From: Flavobacterium gelatinilyticum | GTDB taxonomy: Bacteria; Bacteroidota; Bacteroidia; Flavobacteriales; Flavobacteriaceae | Direction: 5' to 3' | Length of the DNA: 64,000 nucleotides | Assembly: GCF_027111295.1 (NCBI RefSeq) | Contig: NZ_CP114287.1 | Location: 4,836,001 to 4,900,000, forward strand | In this document: piece by piece, positions 52,702 through 59,822 of the stretch | Layout: each line of letters starts with the position of its first letter | Numbering within the stretch: position 1 is the stretch's first letter | Notes under the pieces: model-generated | The model's database searches: none | Told to the model about the DNA's origin: nothing | The model's input: the letters and a program-made list of their open reading frames with translations, nothing else | Made by a program: the position numbers and the translations under genes

Positions 52702-55700
52702 ATGGGGAAACTTTACTTTCTGCATCTACAACTTATTTTATTAATTACTTCCTCAGTTTATTCTTTCAATGAAAGTAGTAAGATAAATCTTCTGCATGAA
52801 GATGCTCTCGATTGGACCGCACCTCCTGTGGTCGATTTTACTTTTAGCAGCAACGGCACGTGTTCCGGAACTCCGGTTACGTTTAATCCAACAGTAAACG
52901 GAGCAGGACCTTTTACATATAAATGGGATTTTGGCGATGGATCTTCATCGTCTGATACTACCCCAAACCACAGCTTTACGGCACTAGGCTGCGGGACTCA
53001 GAATTTTACTGTAAAACTGACCGTTACGGATGCTAACGGAGAAGTAAATTCAATTACAAAAACAGTCAATGTAAAACAGAAACCGGACCTGAAATTTACC
53101 GACTTAACTCCCGGATCTGCAAAACCTTTTGAAAGATGCGGTGATAACAATTCGAATCCTAAGTACAGAATCAATGTTGGCAACAGCTCGGTTTCTGCTT
53201 CTTGTGTCTCGTCTTATACTATAGACTGGGGTGACGGAAGTACAGAATCGAATGTTACATTTCCTAAAAACCATGAATACCAGCGATTGGGTACATACAA
53301 TATGGTTATTACAGGTTACGGAACCAATAATTGCAGTAACTCCGTAACGTATGTTGTTAAAAATTCGAACAATCCTCTTGGCGCGCTTATAGCACCTGGA
53401 AATACAACGAATTTATGTGTACCGGTCCGCCCAATGGATTTTGCAATTGGCTCCTGGGGACTCAATCCTTCTGATACCAATTATCAGGTTAATTATGGTG
53501 ACGGAACTTATCAAAATTATACTCAGGCACAATTAGAAAGTTCCCCTTATTATAATAGTCTGAATCCTCAGGCATCACGAAATTTTCCTATTCCGCATAC
53601 TTTTACACGCGCGAACTGCCCATCCGGAAGTACGGTTACTTTGACTATTTCGACATCTTGCGGGAGTACTTATTTAACGGCGGGTCCTATAATTATTCTG
53701 GATGTGCCTGTAGTCAGCTTTAACGTCAATCAGATTGCCTGCGTAAATACAGGAGTTCTTTTTAATAATACAACCTTTGCCGGCTATACCAATGATTGCA
53801 GTACCTATAATGTATATACCTGGGATTTTGGTGATGGAACACCTGTTTCCAGAGAAGTTAATCCGTATCATATATACACCGCTCCCGGAACGTATACGAT
53901 TAAATTATCGGCACAAACCCCTTGCGGTATAGGAAACAGTACAACCCGAACTATTTGCGTTGAGCCTGTATTACAGCCAAGTTTTACCTATTCAAAAGCC
54001 TGTGCTTCAGAAAATGTTCAGATAACCAATACGACCAATACCAATTTAGGCTGCGGTACCGAAAGTTATTTTTGGGAAGTACTGAATTATTATGAAGGTT
54101 ATTGCGGAAAGGGCAGAGGACAGTGGAATTTTGCAAACGGAACCGGTGCTTATTCAAAAGATCCGGTTATTAATTTTTCGAATCCCGGAACGTATCAGCT
54201 GCAGCTAAGAACCTTAAATTCATGCGGTGTTTATAATTATACATCGCAATATATCGAAGTTAAAAAGAAACCCGTAATTACACTGGATCCTATTTCAGAT
54301 TTTTGTAATTCGGCTACTATAAAACCGGTTGGTAAAGTGGTTGAAACTTGTTCACCAAGTTCTGAAATTACATATTTATGGAGCTTTCCCGGAGGCTCGC
54401 CTTCAACATCAACATCGCTTAATCCGGGTTCAATTAATTATACCAAAAGCGGTAATTATCAGGCGACTTTCAGCGTAAGCAATAGCTGTGGTACTACTAG
54501 TGTCACACGAAATTTCTCTGTCGATTTAGTACTTTCTCCTGTTATAACTCCCAAAACTATAAAAATTTGCAGTGGCGGCAGTTTTCAGGTTACACCGGTT
54601 ACAAATGGTGTCGATAATGTTCCGGCGGGTACGACTTATGTATGGTCAAATCCTGTGATTTCGCCTGCGGGAGCTGTAAGCGGGGCTTATGCACAAAGTA
54701 CCCCAGTGACTTCTATTTACCAGACTTTAACCAACAATACAGATAAACAGGCAACGGTAACCTATACAATATCTCCAATTTCTAAAGTCTGTCCCGGACC
54801 TGATTTTACTATTACTGTTACAGTTGATCCATTAATCAGAGTTGTTCAAACGGTTAAAAATAATACCTGTTTTGGTTCAGAAGACGGAAGTATAAATATT
54901 TCGGTTTCAGGCGGTATTCCTTTTACAACCGGAAAACCGTATACTTTTTCATGGGCAGGGCCTGACGGGTTTACCAGTTCAGATCAGAATATTTCGAATC
55001 TAAAACAGGGATATTATAATTTACGGGTTATTGATAACGGTCAATGTCCATTTTCTCAAAGTTATTATGTCAGCGGACCGGATAAATTTCAGGTTTTGGG
55101 AGAATATAAAAACGATATAAGCTGTTTCGGATTAAATAATGGTGTAATTAACTTGTCAATATCCGGCGGTACACAACCTTATAATTTTGTATGGCTGAAG
55201 GATGGGAATCCATATCCGGGAAATACAGGTTATCTGAGCAATTTAGCGCCGGGTGATTATCACGTAACAGTAACCGAGTTAAATAACTGTGATGTACTAA
55301 CCAGAAGTTTTAAGATCATTGAACCGCCTTTACTGGAACTAAAATATGAAAGTCAGGTAGATATTTTATGTTACGGATATTCAACCGGAGAAATTTATGT
55401 GAGTACAACCGGAGGAAGAGCAGTCGAAATAGCACCGGGTATTTTCAATTATCAATACTATTGGACAGGACCAAATGGTTTTACCAGCTATTCTCAAAAT
55501 CTTAGAAATGTACCGGCAGGAAAGTATCATTTGGTTGTAACAGACAATTCAGGTTGTACAGACGATTTAGATGTTACCCTCCTTCAAAATGATGAAATAA
55601 AATTAGACTATACAAAAACAGAAATTGCCTGCTACAATTATGCTGATGCCTCTATTACCATAAATTCTATTACAGGAGGAGTTCCGTTCCCAACGGGAGA

Positions 55701-57075
55701 ACCTTATATCATAAAATGGAGCAATTTAGGAAGCGGACATGTTCAGAATAATTTATCGGCCGGAACTTATATCATCACCATTACCGATGCATTGGACTGT
55801 CCGAAGGAATTTCCAATCGTTATTGACAACGCTCCGGTTTTTACTATAAATCCCAATGTAAAACAAATTTCCTGTTTTGGCGAAAAAGATGCGCATATCC
55901 GACTTAATCTTGTTGGAGGTCTGGCACCTGTAACTTTGGTCTGGGCCGATGATGCAACAGCCGGAATTGAACGAAATAATTTAGCCGAAGGAAAATACGC
56001 AGTAACCATTACAGATGCAAAAGGATGTGTAATTAAAGAAGAATTCCTGATTGTAGAACCGCCGTTATTGGAATTAAACGCAGATGTTGTGAATCCGTTG
56101 AGTTGTAACGAAGCCAATACCGGATCTATAAATCTGGTTGTAACGGGAGGAACGCCGCCATTTACGTATTCGTGGTCTAATGGTGCATCAACAGAAGATT
56201 TACAGAATCTGATTCCGGGCAATTATACCGTAAAAGTAACCGATGCCAATGGCTGTAACAAAGCCGCTTCGTGGACCGTAACCCGATTCGAACAGCTTAC
56301 ACCGACAATTGAAGTCTTAACCGATTTTGACTGTGATACCAAATACGTAAAACAAACCTTTGTAGGACATGTAAAAGGAGGAATACCGCCTTATACCCTG
56401 CATTGGTCTGACGGAGTGGTAAGCGGTACCAACGGCGAAATTATGAATACTGAAAATAACGGCCTTGTGATATTTAAAGTAACCGATAGTTTTGGCTGTT
56501 CTGCCGAAGTACCTTACAATGTGAATACACCTGTTTTAGGCAGTGCCGATTTCTCAATAGGTTCTTACGGAAAAGATATGTACGATTTGTATTCGATTTA
56601 TGATCCAATAACGTTTACAAATGCCGCTACAGGTAATTATACTTTAATATCATGGGATTTTGGAGACGGAAATTTTTCGGATGAAGAAAACCCAAAACAT
56701 ATTTATACACGTGTAGGAACGTATACGGTTAAACAAACGGTTACATATCCTTTTGGATGCCAGTATTCTTTTTCTATGACTATAAAAGTCGAAAAAGGGT
56801 ACAGCCTCATTATGCCAAATGCTTTTACGCCAAATAATGACGGGTACAATGACACCTTTGCTCCTGTGTTTTTAGGTTTGTCATATATCACACTGGATAT
56901 TTATGATACCTGGGGTGCTATTGTCTATTCTGAAAGCGGTATCAACATCAGAGGATGGAACGGAAGAATAAAAGATGCAGAAGCCGAAAACGGAAATTAC
57001 TTTTATAAAATCACCCTGAAAACCTTCTACAATCATACCATTGTAGAAAAAGGCGCAGTAACACTAATTAAATAA
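52702..57075 (+). CDS. Giant PKD/SprB-repeat surface protein with T9SS type B sorting domain
   Basis: I take the ATG at 52702 (MGKLYFLHLQLILLITSSVYS), giving 1457 residues with a signal peptide. PKD-like domains with YKWDFGDGSSSSDTTPNH and YTWDFGDGTPVSREVNPYH fill the N-terminal half. At least six SprB-type repeats follow (pattern CFG...DGSINISVSGG..PFTFSW..G...NL..G.Y.VTVTD..GC). A last PKD (LISWDFGDGNFSDEENPKH) precedes the C-terminal sorting domain (NAFTPNNDGYNDTF ... GWNGRIKD ... GNYFYKI). It should be exported by type IX secretion and attached to the surface, in adhesion or gliding. The PorP/SprF gene follows 17 bp downstream. Confidence 0.93.
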   Translation: MGKLYFLHLQLILLITSSVYSFNESSKINLLHEDALDWTAPPVVDFTFSSNGTCSGTPVTFNPTVNGAGPFTYKWDFGDGSSSSDTTPNHSFTALGCGTQNFTVKLTVTDANGEVNSITKTVNVKQKPDLKFTDLTPGSAKPFERCGDNNSNPKYRINVGNSSVSASCVSSYTIDWGDGSTESNVTFPKNHEYQRLGTYNMVITGYGTNNCSNSVTYVVKNSNNPLGALIAPGNTTNLCVPVRPMDFAIGSWGLNPSDTNYQVNYGDGTYQNYTQAQLESSPYYNSLNPQASRNFPIPHTFTRANCPSGSTVTLTISTSCGSTYLTAGPIIILDVPVVSFNVNQIACVNTGVLFNNTTFAGYTNDCSTYNVYTWDFGDGTPVSREVNPYHIYTAPGTYTIKLSAQTPCGIGNSTTRTICVEPVLQPSFTYSKACASENVQITNTTNTNLGCGTESYFWEVLNYYEGYCGKGRGQWNFANGTGAYSKDPVINFSNPGTYQLQLRTLNSCGVYNYTSQYIEVKKKPVITLDPISDFCNSATIKPVGKVVETCSPSSEITYLWSFPGGSPSTSTSLNPGSINYTKSGNYQATFSVSNSCGTTSVTRNFSVDLVLSPVITPKTIKICSGGSFQVTPVTNGVDNVPAGTTYVWSNPVISPAGAVSGAYAQSTPVTSIYQTLTNNTDKQATVTYTISPISKVCPGPDFTITVTVDPLIRVVQTVKNNTCFGSEDGSINISVSGGIPFTTGKPYTFSWAGPDGFTSSDQNISNLKQGYYNLRVIDNGQCPFSQSYYVSGPDKFQVLGEYKNDISCFGLNNGVINLSISGGTQPYNFVWLKDGNPYPGNTGYLSNLAPGDYHVTVTELNNCDVLTRSFKIIEPPLLELKYESQVDILCYGYSTGEIYVSTTGGRAVEIAPGIFNYQYYWTGPNGFTSYSQNLRNVPAGKYHLVVTDNSGCTDDLDVTLLQNDEIKLDYTKTEIACYNYADASITINSITGGVPFPTGEPYIIKWSNLGSGHVQNNLSAGTYIITITDALDCPKEFPIVIDNAPVFTINPNVKQISCFGEKDAHIRLNLVGGLAPVTLVWADDATAGIERNNLAEGKYAVTITDAKGCVIKEEFLIVEPPLLELNADVVNPLSCNEANTGSINLVVTGGTPPFTYSWSNGASTEDLQNLIPGNYTVKVTDANGCNKAASWTVTRFEQLTPTIEVLTDFDCDTKYVKQTFVGHVKGGIPPYTLHWSDGVVSGTNGEIMNTENNGLVIFKVTDSFGCSAEVPYNVNTPVLGSADFSIGSYGKDMYDLYSIYDPITFTNAATGNYTLISWDFGDGNFSDEENPKHIYTRVGTYTVKQTVTYPFGCQYSFSMTIKVEKGYSLIMPNAFTPNNDGYNDTFAPVFLGLSYITLDIYDTWGAIVYSESGINIRGWNGRIKDAEAENGNYFYKITLKTFYNHTIVEKGAVTLIK

Positions 57076-57092
57076 GCAACCCAGAATTCCAA

Positions 57093-58094
57093 ATGAAATT
57101 AAAACTTTTTATAATATTACTCACAAGTTGCTTTTTTACTCAGGCAAGAGCGCAAGATCCGGTTTTTACCCAGTACTTTTTAATTCCAGAAACATTAAAT
57201 CCGGGATTTACAGGATTTATGGAAACGACTTATGCAGGAATCATCCACAGAGAACAATGGCCGGATTTAGCTTTAAGAATAAATACCGATTATGCTTTTG
57301 TAAATACATGGAGCGACAAAATAAACAGCGGTTTTGGAGTTAGTATCCTAAACCAGCGTGAAAATGCAACCAATTATAATTTTTCTCAGGTTAATGCCAA
57401 TTATGCTTATAAAGTACGATTAAATGACGACTGGGAATTCAGACCCGGAATTGAAGTAGGTTTCGGACTGAAATCATTTGCGTTTCAAAACCTGCTTCTG
57501 GAAGACCAGATTAATATTAGAACCGGAGTAGTAAATACCAGTTCTATGGATCCGATGTTACTAAACCGCAGAGCCACATTTTTTGATGTATCGGCAGGAA
57601 TGGTTTTTAATACAGACAAAGCTTGGATTGGCTTAGCCATGAAACATCTTAATAAACCCAATATTGCATTTAGTTCAGAAGGAAACGTACCGCTGAATAC
57701 ATTCTTTTCTGTGAGTGCCGGTTACGAATTTTTGGTAATCGATTATATAGATGTATTGCTGCTTCCGTATGAAACCAAATTTTTCCTGACCTCAAATTAC
57801 ATGCAGCAAGGACGTTATAACCGATTGGATTTAGGAGCCTCAATTCTTTTTGAGAAGATATTCTTTGGTGCAACCGCAGTAACCAATCCCGCCAAAAACG
57901 GAATAAACAATGATTTGCTGACTTCTGTAAATCTTTTTACAGGCTTGCAGTACGAACATATGCGATTGGGATTTTCGTATGATTTTAATACCACTAAAAT
58001 GGGCAAAACCGGAGGTATTTATGAACTTTCATTAACTTATCAGTTTGACCTGAGAAGAAAATGTTTCGGCTGCCCAAATTACTCCGGAAATTAA
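57093..58094 (+). CDS. PorP/SprF family type IX secretion membrane protein
   Basis: This 333-residue outer-membrane protein has a signal peptide (IILLTSCFFTQARAQ). The hallmark QDPVFTQYFLIPETLNPGFTGF follows, then barrel strands ending in LSLTYQFDLRRKCFGCPNYSGN. SprF-like proteins are needed for secretion or anchoring of the type B CTD cargo encoded directly upstream. The 17-bp gap shows co-transcription. The T9SS core genes themselves are not in this window. Confidence 0.93.
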   Translation: MKLKLFIILLTSCFFTQARAQDPVFTQYFLIPETLNPGFTGFMETTYAGIIHREQWPDLALRINTDYAFVNTWSDKINSGFGVSILNQRENATNYNFSQVNANYAYKVRLNDDWEFRPGIEVGFGLKSFAFQNLLLEDQINIRTGVVNTSSMDPMLLNRRATFFDVSAGMVFNTDKAWIGLAMKHLNKPNIAFSSEGNVPLNTFFSVSAGYEFLVIDYIDVLLLPYETKFFLTSNYMQQGRYNRLDLGASILFEKIFFGATAVTNPAKNGINNDLLTSVNLFTGLQYEHMRLGFSYDFNTTKMGKTGGIYELSLTYQFDLRRKCFGCPNYSGN

Positions 58095-58104
58095 TTGTAA
58101 TTCT

Positions 58105-58157
58105 TATAAACTTTAAACCCGACAAATTTCTAAAATCTGTCGGGTTTAAAGTTTATA
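58105..58157. terminator. Bidirectional terminator
   Basis: TATAAACTTTAAACCCGACA (58105-58124) and its exact complement (58138-58157) form a 20-bp stem with a 13-nt loop between convergent genes. The right arm overlaps the stop of the HD gene. Confidence 0.85.
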
Positions 58158-58767
58158 GTAATAATGAAATCTCTTTTTCAATATTTCGTCTCGCTTTCTC
58201 TTCGTATAAACCTCGGAATTCGTTGGTTTGAAAAATAAATTCATATTCCAGAAAATGCTTCAAAGCTTTTGCTCTTCCAGGTTTGTAGAGAAAATCAGGA
58301 TAAATGCGGTATTCTTTTCTAATTTGCTCAAAATAGATTTTATAATCTTCCCAGTCTTTCGCAAGGATTTTCAAATCAAAATCAATTAACCAGTTAATAT
58401 CTTCGATTGAGTTATGTTGATGTTGCTGTGTAGCGCAGATGGCATCAAAAACCAATTGTTTATTCAAACTGATATTTTCAGGCAAAATCGCCAAAGCAAA
58501 CTCGGCACTTTTTAATTCGTTATCTTTTTTTGAAGCTGAATACACAAAATCATGATAAAAAATTGAAAATAATATTTCATTCGGATTTTGAAGTTGATCG
58601 CGATAGATTTCAAAACTGGCAATCATTTCTTTTAAATGCGTCAGATTATGATAATGTCTTGACTTATTGGAATAGGCCTTTTCTAGATCAGTCCAGTTTT
58701 GCTGAATTTCGTTATCTTCAAAACCAATATTTAGAAGTAAATCGGTATAGATTTTATTCAGATTCAT
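58153..58767 (-). CDS. HD-superfamily metal-dependent phosphohydrolase-like protein
   Basis: This 204-residue protein has a pattern seen in predicted HD hydrolases: SRHYHNLTHLKEM (His pair), FSIFYHDFVY (HD) and INWLIDFDLKIL (Asp). The C-terminal KPGRAKALKHFLEYEFIFQTNEFRG is also characteristic. The substrate is unknown; related enzymes act on nucleotides. Its promoter shares the palindrome at 58804-58822 with the divergent cassette: TAAATTTG on the minus strand at 58781-58788 with TTG 19 nt upstream, lying in the palindrome arm. Confidence 0.82.
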   Translation of the reverse strand: MNLNKIYTDLLLNIGFEDNEIQQNWTDLEKAYSNKSRHYHNLTHLKEMIASFEIYRDQLQNPNEILFSIFYHDFVYSASKKDNELKSAEFALAILPENISLNKQLVFDAICATQQHQHNSIEDINWLIDFDLKILAKDWEDYKIYFEQIRKEYRIYPDFLYKPGRAKALKHFLEYEFIFQTNEFRGLYEEKARRNIEKEISLLL

Positions 58768-58780
58768 TTTATTTTTTACT

Positions 58781-58840
58781 CAAATTTAAAATTCTTTTTT
58801 TACTACGCAAAATAATTGCGTAGTGGTTTTGAAATCTTTG
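58781..58840. promoter_or_regulatory. Divergent promoter region with palindrome copy 1 (TACGCAA-N5-TTGCGTA)
   Basis: The palindrome TACGCAAAATAATTGCGTA occupies 58804-58822. On the minus strand its CAA (58808-58810) supplies the TTG of a consensus promoter with 19-nt spacing to TAAATTTG (58781-58788) for the HD gene. On the plus strand AATCTTTG (58833-58840) lies 10 bp after the palindrome, followed by TTC, and would serve the gene at 58862. A protein bound here would control both directions. Confidence 0.7.
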
Positions 58841-58861
58841 TTCTGTCAAAATGAAACAATT

Positions 58862-59263
58862 ATGAAAACTATAAAAATTTATTGTAGAGAATGTGAAATA
58901 GAGTTAACTAATCAATTAATAGAGATTCCTGAAGAAAATTTATGTTGGGAAGATCGAGAAGATATTATGCCTGAGAATAACTTTTCAATAATTTTTGAAA
59001 AGGAAACAAAAATAAGACTTTTATTAGCTTCAATTGATGGTCATAATTTAAAAGACCATTCTGATACAAGAAAATTTCAAGGATGTTGCGGAAGCGCTGG
59101 ATGTAATGGTTTAAACAAGTTATGTTTAAATGGACATGATGTTGCAACTGAGATTTCTGATTGTTGGACAAGTCACTATATTAAATTTGATATTGATAAA
59201 GTAATTATTAAAGAAAAAATCGATGATTATAATTTTAGAAATTTAGAATTAGAAAGTATTTAA
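58862..59263 (+). CDS. Small Cys-rich protein, putative zinc binder, first gene of the cassette
   Basis: With the ATG at 58862 (MKTIKIYCRECEIELTNQLI) the protein has 133 residues; an in-frame upstream start lies inside the promoter. It carries CREC near the N-terminus and a second cluster FQGCCGSAGCNGLNKLCLNG (about residues 78-97), likely zinc ligands. No signal or membrane segment is seen. It is the first gene after palindrome copy 1 and ends 8 bp before copy 2. Family not recognised. Confidence 0.65.
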   Translation: MKTIKIYCRECEIELTNQLIEIPEENLCWEDREDIMPENNFSIIFEKETKIRLLLASIDGHNLKDHSDTRKFQGCCGSAGCNGLNKLCLNGHDVATEISDCWTSHYIKFDIDKVIIKEKIDDYNFRNLELESI

Positions 59264-59270
59264 TTCTTAA

Positions 59271-59307
59271 TACGCAAAATAATTGCGTACTAGTTTTAAA
59301 ATCTTTG
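59271..59307 (+). promoter_or_regulatory. Palindrome copy 2 and putative promoter of the non-coding leader
   Basis: TACGCAAAATAATTGCGTA at 59271-59289 is identical to copy 1. AATCTTTG follows after 10 bp at 59300-59307, again followed by TTC. Transcription would start near 59314, upstream of the first GGTCAA repeat and the tRNA-like RNA. Confidence 0.7.
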
Positions 59308-59434
59308 TTCAAGAAATAAAAAACAAACGTTCATAGAAATAAAAAATTGAAAAAAGCAGGTCAAGTTTAAGTTACTTCTAGAAACCTTTCCACGATTTAT
59401 ACTTATACCATTACCGCTTAATTTCAATTTTCAT

Positions 59435-59556
59435 GAAGCAGTAGCTCAGTTGGATAGAGCATTGGAATATTAGTTTTGAAATTATCATCAAAGGTCAATT
59501 AAAACTTACTTCAATTAGGGATCCAGAGGTCGTGGGTTCGAATCCCATCTGCTTCA
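59435..59556 (+). ncRNA. tRNA-like RNA with a 55-nt anticodon loop
   Basis: The acceptor arms GAAGCAG (59435-59441) and CTGCTTC (59549-59555) pair 7/7, followed by discriminator A. The D-arm region TAGCTCAGTTGGATAGAGCA is standard, the T-arm is GTGGG-TTCGAAT-CCCAT, and the variable loop is AGGTC. The anticodon stem TTGGA (59462-59466) with TCCAG (59522-59526) closes a loop of 55 nt instead of 7, containing repeat copy 2 of GGTCAA-N6-CTTACTTC. CCA is not encoded. It may be a tRNA mimic, a tRNA with an intron-like insert, or a decayed tRNA. The perfect arms argue against simple decay. Confidence 0.75.
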
Positions 59557-59584
59557 CTATTAATGGTCAATTAAAACTTACTTC

Positions 59585-59609
59585 TTAGGTTCGATTCCTA
59601 ACTCCCTCA
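59585..59609 (+). ncRNA. Orphan T-arm plus acceptor-like 3' end, second tRNA-like fragment
   Basis: Directly after repeat copy 3 the sequence reads TTAGG-TTCGATT-CCTAA, a correct T-stem and loop. CTCCCTC plus A follows, the length of an acceptor strand with discriminator. I find no matching 5' half (GAGGGAG), D-arm or anticodon arm nearby, so it is a 3' tRNA-like piece only. Confidence 0.5.
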
Positions 59610-59822
59610 GCGGGGGTTCCCGGTTATAAGTTTTAAAATTATCATTAATAAAAAAAACGAGGGTCAAAATCAGCTTACTTCTTGGGGATAACCCGCCAAA
59701 CTGTTAATTTGAAAACAGCTGATTCATTACACTCCAATTTAAGGTCAAGCGCTTCTTACTTCAAACACTCTTTTAGGTAGAACTCAGAAGCACAATTATC
59801 TAAATTTTAAAAATTAAAAAAA

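Larger units (their letters stand above)
59359..59762 (+). repeat. Array of five GGTCAA-N6-STTACTTC motifs
   Basis: Copies lie at 59359-59378 (N6 gtttaa), 59493-59512 (ttaaaa), 59565-59584 (ttaaaa), 59662-59681 (aatcag) and 59743-59762 (gcgctt). The outer blocks are conserved, with C or G as the first base of the second block, while the inner six bases vary. All are on the same strand at 72-134 bp intervals, in a 559-bp region with no ORF. A longer shared stretch, AGTTTTRAAATTATCATYAA, precedes copies 2 and 4. Between them lie tRNA-like pieces. Not a CRISPR: the motif is short and internally variable and the spacing is irregular. Confidence 0.85.

Noticed and set aside
59467-59521. Group I intron in the tRNA-like anticodon loop
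   Set aside because: The insert (about 48 nt beyond a normal loop) is far too short for a group I catalytic core and has no P/Q/R/S-like elements.
59585-59681. Circularly permuted tRNA (3' half at 59585 before a 5' half near 59659)
   Set aside because: GAGGGTC downstream does not fully pair with CTCCCTC and is not followed by a D-arm.
59359-59762. CRISPR array
   Set aside because: The repeated blocks total only 14 fixed bases with a variable centre, spacing is irregular (72-134 bp), intervening DNA includes tRNA-like arms, and no cas genes are present.
59359-59762. Canonical bacterial Y RNA
   Set aside because: No GNCGAAG-type Ro-binding stem is visible, and no Ro/TROVE gene lies within the window; a Y-RNA-like role remains only an analogy.
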